Shown piece after piece: positions 42,308 through 50,785 of a stretch of DNA of 64,000 nt (position 1 is the first letter of the stretch; each line of letters opens with the position of its first letter). Both the position numbers and the translations under genes were made by a program. This DNA is from an uncultured Bacilli bacterium. Lineage in GTDB: Bacteria; Bacillota_I; Bacilli_A; RF39; UBA660. The DNA is taken from the NCBI GenBank assembly GCA_934096705.1, contig CAKOMR010000005.1, forward strand, positions 1-64,000, read 5' to 3'. Below the pieces are notes generated by a model. The model was not told where the DNA came from. It ran no database searches and saw nothing but the letters and a program-made list of their open reading frames with translations.

Positions 42308-42787
42308 ATGGAAAGAGGATTTGAAAAAATAAGTTATGAGGAGTTTAAAAAATCAGTTGAGGATGATAAGAATTTATATGATAGTATAGTTCTTCCTAAA
42401 AGAAAGACTGGAAAAAGTGCTGGCTATGATTTTATTGCATTTAGAAATATTACGATTAAACCTAGTGAAATAGTAAAAATACCTACGGGATATAAGGTCA
42501 AATTACAAGATAATGAATTTTTAATGATTGTTGTAAGAAGCAGCATGGGCTTTAAATATAATATTCGTTTATGTAACCAAGTAGGTATTATAGATGCAGA
42601 TTATTATAATAATGAATCAAATGAGGGCCATATGTATGTAGCACTTCAAAATGAAGGAAATAAAGAGTTTGTAATTAATAAAGGCGATGCGTATGCTCAA
42701 GGAATAATCCTTAATTATTTAACTTGTGGCGAAGAAAATAATGTTAAAAGAACTGGTGGCATAGGTAGTACAAATAAGGAGGTATAA
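42308..42787 (+). CDS. dut: dUTP diphosphatase family protein
   Basis: dUTPase removes dUTP and supplies dUMP for thymidylate synthesis. The 159 residues contain trimeric dUTPase motifs: motif 1 TGKSAGYDF, motif 2 VRSSMGF, motif 3 NQVGIIDADYYN, motif 4 GDAYAQGII and motif 5 KRTGGIGST. The spacing is looser than in classic Dut, and motif 3 has an insertion (NNESNEGH), a variant I recall from other low-GC Gram-positives. The ATG after AAAGGAG is preferred over an upstream in-frame start inside the T-box terminator. It lies 1 nt before metG in the T-box unit. Confidence 0.85.
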   Translation: MERGFEKISYEEFKKSVEDDKNLYDSIVLPKRKTGKSAGYDFIAFRNITIKPSEIVKIPTGYKVKLQDNEFLMIVVRSSMGFKYNIRLCNQVGIIDADYYNNESNEGHMYVALQNEGNKEFVINKGDAYAQGIILNYLTCGEENNVKRTGGIGSTNKEV

Positions 42788-42788
42788 A

Positions 42789-44321
42789 ATGGAAAATAAA
42801 AAATTTTATTTAACTACGCCTATATATTATCCATCTGATAATTTTCATATTGGCCATTGTTATACAACAATTATAGCTGATGCTATAGCACGCTATAAAC
42901 GTTTGGAAGGTTATGACACATTTTTCTTAACTGGTACTGATGAACATGGTCAAAAAATTGAAAAAAAGGCTTTAGAGCATGGTGTTACTCCAAAAGAATA
43001 TGTAGACAAAATAGTTGATAATGCAAAGGATTTATGGAAGAGTCTGGATATATCATATGACAAATTTATTAGGACTACTGATCCTATTCATGAAGAAGTT
43101 GTTCAAAAAATATTTAAAAAATTATATGATCAAAAAGATATCTATAAAGGAAAATATCAAGGCTTATACTGTACACCATGTGAATCATTTTGGACAGAAA
43201 CTCAATTAGATGAAAATGGTTGCTGTCCTGATTGTCATCGTGAAGTTCACCTAGTTAAAGAAGAAGCATATTTTTTTAAATTATCAAATTATCAAAAACG
43301 TTTAGAAGAATTTTTAGAAAGCAATCCAGATTTCATTGAACCAGTTTCACGTAAAAATGAAATGATAAATAACTTTATTAAACCAGGCCTTGAGGATTTA
43401 TGTGTTTCTCGTACTTCATTTAAATGGGGAATACCTGTTTCTTTTGATGACAAGCATGTTGTATATGTATGGATTGATGCACTATCAAATTATATTTCAG
43501 CATTAGGATATTTAACTAACAATGATGAATTATTTAAAAAGTATTGGCCTGCGGATTTGCATATTGTAGGAAAAGAAATAGTACGTTTTCATACGATTAT
43601 ATGGCCTATAATGTTAATGGCTTTAGATTTACCATTGCCTAAAAAAGTATTTGGTCATGGCTGGTTAGTAATAAATGGTGGTAAAATATCAAAAAGTTTA
43701 GGAAATTACAAGGATCCTCGTGAATATATTAAAGATTATGGCGTAGATGCTGTAAGATATTATGCATTAAGAGAAGTACCTTTTGGTAGCGATGGAAATT
43801 TTTCAGAGGAAGCATTAGTTACCAGAACCAATGCGGATTTAGCAAATATATTAGGTAATCTTGTAAATAGGAGTATTGGCATGATAAATAAGTATTTTTC
43901 TGGCGTGATAACAAATCCTAAAGTATATGAGCAAGTAGATGAAAACTTAATTAATTATGCAACATCTTTGAAAGAAAAAAGCTCTACATATATGGATAAA
44001 CTAGAAATTGCCAATGCAATAGATTCAATTTTTGAATTATTTAGAAAGTGTAATAAGTATATTGATGATACAACTCCTTGGGTACTTGCAAAAGATGAAA
44101 CAAAAAAAGAAAGACTTGCTACAGTATTATATAATTTAGTAGAATGCATTAGAATCGGAACTGTATTACTTCAAGCGTTTTTGCCTGAAACTTCAGAAAA
44201 AATATTTAAACAATTAAATACAAATAAAACTTCTTTTGAAACCATTAATACATTTGGAGAATATTCAGTTCCTAATAAGATTGGTCAAGCTGAAGTATTA
44301 TTTGCTAGAATAGAAACTTAA
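42789..44321 (+). CDS. metG: methionyl-tRNA synthetase
   Basis: MetRS charges both initiator and elongator tRNA-Met. The 510 residues have HIGH at 20-23 (NFHIGHCYTT), a zinc knuckle insert with CTPCESF and CCPDCH (four or five Cys), the KMSKS-type loop KISKSLGN (about 299) and an alpha-helical anticodon-binding domain with WVLAK. The C-terminal tRNA-binding EMAP-like domain of Bacillus MetS is absent, a common economy in small genomes. A GGAGG site lies before the ATG, and it is cotranscribed with dut and tatD. Confidence 0.97.
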   Translation: MENKKFYLTTPIYYPSDNFHIGHCYTTIIADAIARYKRLEGYDTFFLTGTDEHGQKIEKKALEHGVTPKEYVDKIVDNAKDLWKSLDISYDKFIRTTDPIHEEVVQKIFKKLYDQKDIYKGKYQGLYCTPCESFWTETQLDENGCCPDCHREVHLVKEEAYFFKLSNYQKRLEEFLESNPDFIEPVSRKNEMINNFIKPGLEDLCVSRTSFKWGIPVSFDDKHVVYVWIDALSNYISALGYLTNNDELFKKYWPADLHIVGKEIVRFHTIIWPIMLMALDLPLPKKVFGHGWLVINGGKISKSLGNYKDPREYIKDYGVDAVRYYALREVPFGSDGNFSEEALVTRTNADLANILGNLVNRSIGMINKYFSGVITNPKVYEQVDENLINYATSLKEKSSTYMDKLEIANAIDSIFELFRKCNKYIDDTTPWVLAKDETKKERLATVLYNLVECIRIGTVLLQAFLPETSEKIFKQLNTNKTSFETINTFGEYSVPNKIGQAEVLFARIET

Positions 44322-44323
44322 TT

Positions 44324-45076
44324 ATGTTTTTTGATACACACTGTCATCTTTATAAAGAATATTATGATGATATAAATAATATAATTAAACTATCAAAAAC
44401 TGATGGTATATCTAAATTTATAAATGCAGGTTGCGATAAAAATAGCAATAGTGAAGTACTTTCAATGATTAATAATAAAGATATTTTTGGAGTAATTGGT
44501 TATCACCCTGAATTTGCAGAAGATATTACACAAAATGATTTAAATATGTTAGAAAATGAGATAAAAAATAATCAGGTAATTGGTATTGGTGAAATTGGCT
44601 TAGATTATCACTATGAAAATTTTGATAAAGAAAAACAAATTAAGATATTTGATTATCAATTATGTTTAGCAGAAAAGTATAATCTTCCTGTAGTAATTCA
44701 TTCTAGAAATGCTACAGACGATACAATAAAAATGTTAAAAAAACATAAAGTTGTTGGAGTTATTCATTCGTTTTCTGGTTCATTAGAAACTGCAAAAGAA
44801 TATATTAAAATGGGATTTGTACTTGGAATAAATGGTGTTATTACATTTAAAAATTGTAATCTTATTGAAGTAATAAGAAATATTGGTATAGATTATTTAG
44901 TTTTAGAAACAGATAGTCCATATTTAACTCCTGTTCCCTTAAGAGGTAAACAAAACTATCCTGGAAATATTAAATATGTAATTGAATTTCTATGTGCAAA
45001 TTTAAATGTTTCTAAAGAAGATTTGCAGAAAAGTACTAATAATAATGTCAAAAATATTTTTAAATTAAATATATGA
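44324..45076 (+). CDS. tatD: TatD family metal-dependent DNase
   Basis: TatD proteins are TIM-barrel metallo-hydrolases with 3'-5' exonuclease activity. The 250 residues begin FFDTHCHLYKEYY (metal-binding HxH), with IGEIGLDYHY, LPVVIHSRNA and LVLETDSPYLTP providing the remaining ligands. Normal length. It follows metG by 2 nt, as yabD follows metS in Bacillus, and a strong terminator overlaps its TGA stop. Confidence 0.95.
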   Translation: MFFDTHCHLYKEYYDDINNIIKLSKTDGISKFINAGCDKNSNSEVLSMINNKDIFGVIGYHPEFAEDITQNDLNMLENEIKNNQVIGIGEIGLDYHYENFDKEKQIKIFDYQLCLAEKYNLPVVIHSRNATDDTIKMLKKHKVVGVIHSFSGSLETAKEYIKMGFVLGINGVITFKNCNLIEVIRNIGIDYLVLETDSPYLTPVPLRGKQNYPGNIKYVIEFLCANLNVSKEDLQKSTNNNVKNIFKLNI

Positions 45077-45096
45077 TGAAATTCATATATTTTTTT
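45067..45096 (+). terminator. intrinsic terminator of tatD, overlapping its stop
   Basis: A 10-bp AAATATATGA/TCATATATTT stem with a 6-nt loop, followed by T residues; the stop codon is within the stem. Confidence 0.75.
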
Positions 45097-45101
45097 AATT
45101 G

Positions 45102-45130
45102 TTTACAAGAATATAAGCAAATGCTATAAT
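45102..45130 (+). promoter_or_regulatory. sigma-A promoter of the 3D-protein/ksgA unit
   Basis: TTTACA-17-TATAAT with a TGc extension, 22 nt before the next start codon. Confidence 0.78.
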
Positions 45131-45152
45131 ATTAGATATAAAAGAGGATAAA

Positions 45153-45689
45153 ATGAAGAAGATGTTTAAAGGTATAAAATTAATTTTATTAATTTTAATA
45201 ATTTTTACCACTTTTACAAATAGTTTTGTTTATGAATCTAAAGTTCATAATAATAATCCTAATAAAACTGTGGACGAAGCAACAATGGCTTTAAAAATTG
45301 ATGAATTTGATTATGATGCATTATATAGTGCAAAAGATACATATAGTGGTGATTTAACCGGTTATGTTTATAATTGCCCTTTATGTGGTGGAACTTTAGC
45401 TTGTTTAAGTAATTATAATATTTCTGATGGCACTTATACTTATAATGATAAAGATTATGGAAATGTAAATATAGTTGCATCAAGTGCTAATCTTCCATGT
45501 GGAACTATCGTAAGGTTTTCTGCACCTAAAATATCGAGTGAACCAGTTCTTGCAATAGTTTTAGATAGGGGTGTTCCAGGAAATGATTTGGATTTTTTAG
45601 CACCTAGTTATGATTATGCTGTAAGTCATATTGGCAGATATAAAATTACTTATGATGTTTTAAGAAATGGTTGGTTAGATGAAAGCTAA
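45153..45689 (+). CDS. secreted 3D-domain protein (YabE-position)
   Basis: 178 residues with an N-terminal signal/anchor (about 7-26), then a linker and a 3D domain: VNIVASSANLPCGTIVRFS followed by AIVLDRGVPGNDLDFLAPS, holding the three conserved Asp. A CPLCGG/Cys pair precedes it. 3D domains occur in Rpf/MltA-like wall hydrolases, and Bacillus yabE occupies the same place between tatD and ksgA. The G5 and DUF348 domains of YabE are missing, and so is rnmV. A muralytic role is likely but not proven. Confidence 0.82.
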   Translation: MKKMFKGIKLILLILIIFTTFTNSFVYESKVHNNNPNKTVDEATMALKIDEFDYDALYSAKDTYSGDLTGYVYNCPLCGGTLACLSNYNISDGTYTYNDKDYGNVNIVASSANLPCGTIVRFSAPKISSEPVLAIVLDRGVPGNDLDFLAPSYDYAVSHIGRYKITYDVLRNGWLDES

Positions 45690-46440
45690 GAAAAAATTTG
45701 GTCAAAATTTTTTAATAAATGAAGAAATAATTAAAAATATTACTGATTTAGTAACTACTAATGAAAATGACTTAATAATAGAAATTGGACCCGGTAAGGG
45801 AGCTTTAACAAAGTATTTAGTAAAAAAAGCGGGCTTTTTAAAATGCATAGAGATAGATAACGATATGCATAAATATCTAGATGTTTATAATTCTGATAAA
45901 TGTGATATTATTTTTAACGATATATTGAAAATTGATTTAAATGAAATATCTAAAGGATATAATAAAATATATGTTATTGGAAATCTTCCTTATTATATTA
46001 CGACACCGATTATTGAGTACGTTACTTCGAAAATAAAACCTTCAAAAATGGTATTTATGGTTCAAAAAGAAGTTGCTGATAGATTTACAAGTAAACCGGG
46101 TAATAAAGAATATGGTTATTTTACTGTATATTTAAATTATTATTATGAAGTTAAAGACGAAATTTTTGTTGAAAAAAATAATTTTTCTCCAGTACCTAAG
46201 GTTGATAGCAAGGTTATCTCATTTGTCCCTAGAAACAGAAATTTAAATATTAATGAAGAAGAATATTTTAACTTTTTAAAACTTGCTTTTTCTCAAAAAA
46301 GGAAAACGTTAAAGAATAACCTTGGGGTTGACAAATTTAACAAAATTTTGCCCACTTTATTAAAGTATGGTTTTAATGAAAATGTTAGAGCTGAGCAAAT
46401 AAGTGAAGAGGTATATATAGAAATTAGTAAAATGTTATAA
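45679..46440 (+). CDS. rsmA: 16S rRNA dimethyladenosine transferase
   Basis: RsmA (KsgA) dimethylates A1518 and A1519 of 16S rRNA, a late 30S checkpoint. The 253 residues have KKKFGQNFL, the SAM motif IIEIGPGKGALT, GNLPYYITTPI and a C-terminal helical domain with FSQKRKTLKNNLG. The start overlaps the previous gene by 11 nt. Full length and canonical. It precedes the SDR gene rather than yabG directly, an insertion relative to Bacillus. Confidence 0.97.
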   Translation: MKAKKKFGQNFLINEEIIKNITDLVTTNENDLIIEIGPGKGALTKYLVKKAGFLKCIEIDNDMHKYLDVYNSDKCDIIFNDILKIDLNEISKGYNKIYVIGNLPYYITTPIIEYVTSKIKPSKMVFMVQKEVADRFTSKPGNKEYGYFTVYLNYYYEVKDEIFVEKNNFSPVPKVDSKVISFVPRNRNLNINEEEYFNFLKLAFSQKRKTLKNNLGVDKFNKILPTLLKYGFNENVRAEQISEEVYIEISKML

Positions 46441-46444
46441 CTTA

Positions 46445-46453
46445 TGTTATAAT
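46445..46453 (+). promoter_or_regulatory. extended -10 promoter of the SDR-PLP gene pair
   Basis: TGtTATAAT about 24 nt before the SDR start. No clear -35. Confidence 0.5.
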
Positions 46454-46476
46454 GTTTTTTGTTTTGGAGGAAAATT

Positions 46477-47202
46477 ATGAATAAAGTTGTATTAATAACT
46501 GGTTCTTCGAAAGGAATTGGTGCGGCATGTGCTCAGATATTTGCAAGTAATGGTTATGATGTAATTATTAATTATAATACTAATGAACAAAAGGCTAATA
46601 ATTTAAAAGAAGAAATAATAGAAAAATATAATGTAAAATGCTTAACTTATCAGTGTGATATATCAAATGAAAAAAAAGTAATAAAATTTTTTGAGAATGT
46701 TCAAAGCGAATTTTCTAAAATAGATGTTTTGATTAACAATGCAGGTATTGCATGTGATAATTTTTTAGATCAAAAAACTGTTGCTGAATTTCAACATGTT
46801 ATCAACACTAATCTAGTAGGAACATTTATAGTTACAAAATATTTTTCAAAGCTAATGGATGGAGGCTCAATTATAAATATTTCTTCTACCAATGCAATAG
46901 ATTCATATTACCCTGAAAGTATAGATTATGATGCATCAAAATCAGGAATTATATCCTTAACTCATAATTATGCTAAATATTTTGCACCTAAAATAAGAGT
47001 AAATGCCATATGCCCAGGTTGGGTAAATACAGAGCATAATAGTTTATTAACAAAAGAAGAAAAAGCAAATTTAAGTAAAGGTATATTACTTGAAAGATTT
47101 GGTAGCCCAATGGAAATTGCTAAAGTTGTCTTCTTTGTAGCAAATGATGCAAGTTATATAAATAATGCTGTAATTAGAGTAGATGGAGGAGAGTTATGTT
47201 AG
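46477..47202 (+). CDS. short-chain dehydrogenase/reductase (FabG/YmfI-like)
   Basis: 241 residues with a classical Rossmann SDR: TGSSKGIGAACA, NNAGIA, a Ser and YDASK catalytic set in NISSTNAIDSYY and IDYDASKSGII, and the PGWVNTEHN loop. The ATG after TTTGGAGGAAA gives the normal N-terminus. Substrate cannot be told; FabG-like 3-oxoacyl-ACP reductase or YmfI are candidates. The stop overlaps the start of the next gene, so the two form a pair inserted between ksgA and yabG. Confidence 0.88.
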   Translation: MNKVVLITGSSKGIGAACAQIFASNGYDVIINYNTNEQKANNLKEEIIEKYNVKCLTYQCDISNEKKVIKFFENVQSEFSKIDVLINNAGIACDNFLDQKTVAEFQHVINTNLVGTFIVTKYFSKLMDGGSIINISSTNAIDSYYPESIDYDASKSGIISLTHNYAKYFAPKIRVNAICPGWVNTEHNSLLTKEEKANLSKGILLERFGSPMEIAKVVFFVANDASYINNAVIRVDGGELC

Positions 47203-48442
47203 AAATAAGTGAAGAAATTTATAACTTAAAAAAAAAGTTGATAAGGACATAAAGCCTGAACTTGATAAAATAGATGAGATAATTTTTAAAAATAGTCAAA
47301 AAGTACTTAATGCTTTTATAGAAGAACAAGTTTCTGAAACTGATTTTAATATGACAACCGGCTATGGTTATGGAGACGTTGGTAGAGATAAGATAGAAAA
47401 AGTATATGCTAATATATTTCATGCGGAATCAGCGTTGGTAAGAAACCAATTTATATCTGGATCTCATGCATTAACTGTTTGTTTATTTGCACTATTAAGA
47501 CCTAATGATACTCTTTTAAGTATTACCGGAAAACCTTATGATACACTTGATGAAGTTATTGGAATTAAAGATAATGCTAGTTCATTAAAATCTTTTTCTA
47601 TAAATTATGAGCAAATAGATTTAATAAACAATGAATTTGCTGAAGAAAAAATCATTGAAAGATTATCATCATCATTTGTTAAGGTTGTAGAAATTCAACG
47701 ATCAAAGGGCTATAGTACCAGAAAAAGCTTATCAATAGAAAAAATACAAAAAATAATTAGTATAATTAAAAAAGTTAGTCCAACTACAATAATTATGGTA
47801 GATAACTGTTACTGTGAATTTGTTTCTTTAAAAGAACCAACTGATGTTGGTGCTGATGTAGTAGTTGGATCATTAATTAAAAATTTGGGCGGAGGAATTA
47901 CATCAAATGGTGCCTATATTGTGGGAAAGAAAAAACTAATCAATTTATGTGCTGAAAGATTAAATTTACCAGGAGAGGGAATTGATGTAGGACCATCTTT
48001 AGGAGCGAATAAATCAATTTTACAAGGTTTATATTTATCATTAAATGCTGTATCGGCATCTTTAAAAACAGCTATTTTTACAAGTAGACTATTCGATTTA
48101 TTAGGATTTAATGTTGAACCAAAATATAATGATGAAAGAGTAGATATTGTTCAAAATATATATTTTGGTAATGAGGAAGATATGGTTAATTATGCAATTG
48201 GTGTTCAAAAAAATAGTGCAATAGATTCTAATGCAATAATTGAGAAAAGCGCTATGCCTGGTTATGGAGATAAAATAATTATGGCAAGTGGTTCATTTAC
48301 TCAAGGGTCATCAATAGAACTTTCTTGTGATGGTCCTATTAGAAGTCCATACATTATTTATCAACAAGGGTCGCTTTCATATAATTATGGAATGCTTTCT
48401 ATAATGTCTGCAGTAACATACTTTTTAAATAAAAGGGGTTAA
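47196..48442 (+). CDS. aluminium-resistance/methionine gamma-lyase family PLP protein, frameshifted
   Basis: A fold-type I PLP enzyme of the YnbB family (TGYGYGDVGRDKIEKVYA, FISGSHALT, then SLIKNLGGGITSNGAY with the probable PLP Lys). The function is poorly known. From 47351 on, the frame is open and complete. The N-terminal part is in another frame: GGAGGAGAGTT-ATG at 47196 gives MLEISEEIYNLKKK and reaches a run of nine A (47228-47236), after which the frame must shift back one base to continue as VDKDIKPELDKIDEII. One extra A would restore a normal protein of about 415 residues. It may be an assembly error, phase variation, or -1 slippage at A-AAA-AAG. Confidence 0.82.
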
Positions 48443-48455
48443 CCCTCTTTTTTGG
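48431..48455 (+). terminator. intrinsic terminator of the PLP gene, overlapping its stop
   Basis: AAAGGGGTT/AACCCTCTTT pairs (one G-T), has a very tight loop, and is followed by T residues. Confidence 0.6.
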
Positions 48456-48499
48456 TCTAAAAAATTATAATTTAACATATATATTAATGGTGATATTTA

Positions 48500-49264
48500 T
48501 TGAAAATAGAAATTGGTGATTACGTAACAAGAAAATCGCATAATAATGACTTAGTATTTAAGGTTTTATCAATTTCTGAAAGTAAAGTATATTTAAAAGG
48601 GGTTTTTGATAGATTATATGCAGATAGTGATTATTTAGATTTAGTAAAAGTTGAAAAATGTGAAGATAATTTTCAGATATCATTAGACATAAATAATGAT
48701 AGAACTAGTTATTTCTATTTACCTGGTAAAATACTTCATATCGATGGGGATAGTGAATATTTAGATAAGTGTTTAAAATTTTATAAAGAGTTCAAAGTAT
48801 ATGCAATTGGCAAAAAAATAAGTGAGGATCAAATTTCTAAACAATTGCCTATTTTATTAAAAGAGTATAAGCCAGATATTTTGGTTATAACAGGTCATGA
48901 TGCTTTTTATGAAAAAAAAGGTAATAAGGATAATATTGATAATTATAAAAATTCTAAAAACTTTGTGAAAGCTATAAAAATTGCTAGAAATTACGAAAAA
49001 AGTCATGACAAATTAGTCATTATAGCTGGCGCATGTCAAAGTGATTATGAGGCTTTAATAAAAGCAGGTGCTAATTTTGCATCGTCTCCCAAAAGAGTAA
49101 ATATTCATGCTTTAGACCCAGCGATAATCGCAAGTACTATTGCACTAACCAAAACATCGGATGAAATAGATGTTGTAAAATTAATTAATCAAACTAAATA
49201 TGGTTCATCGGGTATCGGAGGGATTATTACAAATGGTCTAATGTATGTGGGGTATCCAAGATGA
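48500..49264 (+). CDS. yabG: sporulation-specific protease YabG
   Basis: YabG is a mother-cell cysteine-type protease (peptidase family U57) that processes spore coat proteins. The 254 residues start KIEIGDYVTRKSHNNDLVFKV and include ITGHDAFYEKKGNKDN, IAGACQSDYEALIKAGANFASSP with the conserved Cys, and TKYGSSGIGGIIT. TTG start with GGTGATATT upstream, as for several other genes here. A CATATATATT above the gene could be a late mother-cell -10, but it is weak. The yabG-veg order matches Bacillus. Confidence 0.94.
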   Translation: MKIEIGDYVTRKSHNNDLVFKVLSISESKVYLKGVFDRLYADSDYLDLVKVEKCEDNFQISLDINNDRTSYFYLPGKILHIDGDSEYLDKCLKFYKEFKVYAIGKKISEDQISKQLPILLKEYKPDILVITGHDAFYEKKGNKDNIDNYKNSKNFVKAIKIARNYEKSHDKLVIIAGACQSDYEALIKAGANFASSPKRVNIHALDPAIIASTIALTKTSDEIDVVKLINQTKYGSSGIGGIITNGLMYVGYPR

Positions 49265-49473
49265 ATATAGAATTTATAAAAAATCAGATAAATAATAATA
49301 TTGGTAAAAAAGTTAGAGTTACAGTTTATGGTCTTCGAAATAAAATTAATTATTATGAAGGAACTATATATAAATTATATCCAAACATTTTTACTATATT
49401 AGATTCAAAAGATGAAAAAAGCTTTGCATATAGAGACATTATTACAAAAGATATAAGTATTAAGTATTTATAA
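49261..49473 (+). CDS. veg: Veg family protein
   Basis: 70 residues related to Bacillus Veg, a small SH3-like protein linked to biofilm gene control. The central IGKKVRVTVYGLRNKINYYEGTI and PNIFTILDS...FAYRDI blocks follow the family pattern, though it is shorter at both ends. It overlaps yabG by 4 nt (ATGA), which is tighter than in Bacillus, where veg is independently and strongly transcribed. Confidence 0.85.
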   Translation: MNIEFIKNQINNNIGKKVRVTVYGLRNKINYYEGTIYKLYPNIFTILDSKDEKSFAYRDIITKDISIKYL

Positions 49474-49480
49474 AAAATTC

Positions 49481-49509
49481 TTGCATTATTATTAATAGTA
49501 AGGTAAAAT
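49481..49509 (+). promoter_or_regulatory. promoter of spoVG
   Basis: TTGCAT-17-TAAAAT, 36 nt before the ATG, with AAAGGAG between. Bacillus spoVG uses sigma-H; this looks more like sigma-A. Confidence 0.6.
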
Positions 49510-49545
49510 AAAATTGTGAATAGGATAAAGGAGTAGTGATAAAGT

Positions 49546-49803
<258 letters not shown>

Positions 49804-49826
49804 AAAAAGCGAAAAACGCTTTTTTA
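49804..49826 (+). terminator. intrinsic terminator of spoVG
   Basis: AAAAGCG/CGCTTTT stem with a 5-nt A loop and a TTTTTT tail, directly after the stop. Confidence 0.85.
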
Positions 49827-49830
49827 TTTT

Positions 49831-49858
49831 GCATAAATAATTTATAAAATCATATATT
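49831..49858 (+). promoter_or_regulatory. candidate sigma-E promoter of yabP-yabQ
   Basis: GCATAAA-13-CATATATT resembles the sigma-E consensus KMATATT / CATACAHT (5 of 7 and 7 of 8). Bacillus yabP-yabQ is sigma-E controlled. The -10 is 17 nt before the start codon, which leaves only a short leader. Confidence 0.55.
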
Positions 49859-49875
49859 TATATAGAGGAAAATAT

Positions 49876-50151
49876 ATGAATGAAAAGGTAATAAATCATG
49901 AAGTAAAAATGATTGATAGAAGTTTGCTTTCTATAACAGGTATAAAAAAAATTATAAATTTTGATAATAAAGAATTTTTTTTAGATAGTAATATGGGACC
50001 AATTCAAATCAAAGGCAGTTCCATGGAACTTTTAACGCTAGATACTGCAGGTGGATTAATTAAAATTAAAGGCAAAATAAACATGATTAACTATATAGAA
50101 TCGAAGTCTAAATCAAAAGAAGAAAGTTTTATAAGCAAATTATTTAAATGA
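49876..50151 (+). CDS. yabP: sporulation protein YabP
   Basis: YabP is a mother-cell protein required with YabQ for cortex formation. The 91 residues begin with HEVKMIDRSLLSITGIKKI, the YabP/YqfC-domain pattern, followed by FDNKEFFLDSNMGPIQIKG and ELLTLDTAGGLIKIKGKI. AGAGGAAA precedes the ATG. It overlaps yabQ by 4 nt, and a sigma-E-like promoter lies upstream. Confidence 0.93.
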   Translation: MNEKVINHEVKMIDRSLLSITGIKKIINFDNKEFFLDSNMGPIQIKGSSMELLTLDTAGGLIKIKGKINMINYIESKSKSKEESFISKLFK

Positions 50152-50456
50152 CAGCATATAAAACTTTATTAATTTTGTTTATTAATTTTATTTATGGAGT
50201 AATATTTTTCTATTTATCTATGATAAATTATAGACTTTTTTTTAAGGATCAAGCGTTAATTAAACTGTTAATGTTTTTACTTTTTACAATAGATAATGTA
50301 TTTGTATATTTAGTTATTATTTATAAGTTAAATTATGGTATATTTCATATATATTATTTATTTTGTTTTATTGGAGGCTTTTTAATAGCTAATTATACGA
50401 AAAATAAAATGTTAAATTTGTGTAAAATTGTTCTAAAAAAAAGAAAAGTGGGTTGA
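50148..50456 (+). CDS. yabQ: YabQ-like spore cortex membrane protein
   Basis: 102 residues with about three membrane helices (5-27, 37-58, 63-85) and a short basic tail. Sequence similarity to Bacillus YabQ is weak, and the call rests mainly on topology and on position directly after yabP and before divIC, as in Bacillus. YabQ is longer in Bacillus (about 210 residues), so this would be a reduced form. It overlaps yabP by 4 nt. Confidence 0.75.
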   Translation: MTAYKTLLILFINFIYGVIFFYLSMINYRLFFKDQALIKLLMFLLFTIDNVFVYLVIIYKLNYGIFHIYYLFCFIGGFLIANYTKNKMLNLCKIVLKKRKVG

Positions 50457-50481
50457 CTTTCTTTTTTTTTGATCATATATT
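50453..50481 (+). promoter_or_regulatory. sigma-A promoter of divIC
   Basis: TTGACT-17-TATATT overlapping the yabQ stop, which lets divIC be expressed in vegetative cells independently of yabPQ. Confidence 0.7.
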
Positions 50482-50503
50482 GACAATGATAAGGTGGGTT
50501 ATA

Positions 50504-50785
50504 GTGAGAACTAAGAAAGAAAAGAAAAGACTTTTTGTTATTTCTGTTATTATAGTAGGACTTATAGCGTTACTTGCTTTTAGCGTGTCAAAAGACTTTA
50601 TTACAATTGCTAAAAATGTTAAACAAACTAAAGAATTAACTCAAAAATATGAAAATTTACTTGATGAAAAAAAATCTTTAACTTCACAAGTAACAAAAAT
50701 GCAAGATCCAAATTACCTTGCAAGATATGCTAAAGAAAAATTTTTATATTCAAAGGAAGATGAAGTAATTATAAGAGTTGATTAG
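50504..50785 (+). CDS. divIC: septum formation initiator DivIC (FtsB-like)
   Basis: DivIC joins DivIB and FtsL in the divisome. The roughly 93 residues have a short basic cytoplasmic N-terminus, one membrane helix (about 9-30), then a coiled coil (about 42-65) and the FtsB-type PNYLARYAKEKFLYSKEDEVIIRV end. I chose the GTG start because AAGGTGG lies 6 nt upstream and the promoter would start RNA only about 16 nt earlier; frames further upstream would be untranscribed. It is convergent with clpP, with overlapping stop codons. Confidence 0.88.
   Translation: MRTKKEKKRLFVISVIIVGLIALLAFSVSKDFITIAKNVKQTKELTQKYENLLDEKKSLTSQVTKMQDPNYLARYAKEKFLYSKEDEVIIRVD

Noticed and set aside
43341..43360. GTTTCACGT half-site in metG resembling parS
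   Set aside because: Only one arm matches and the palindrome is absent; it is coding sequence.
35055..46805. Scattered TTATCAACA-type 9-mers in coding regions (e.g. within recR, holB, SDR)
   Set aside because: They are isolated single copies inside genes with no clustering and are expected at this base composition; not treated as origin elements.
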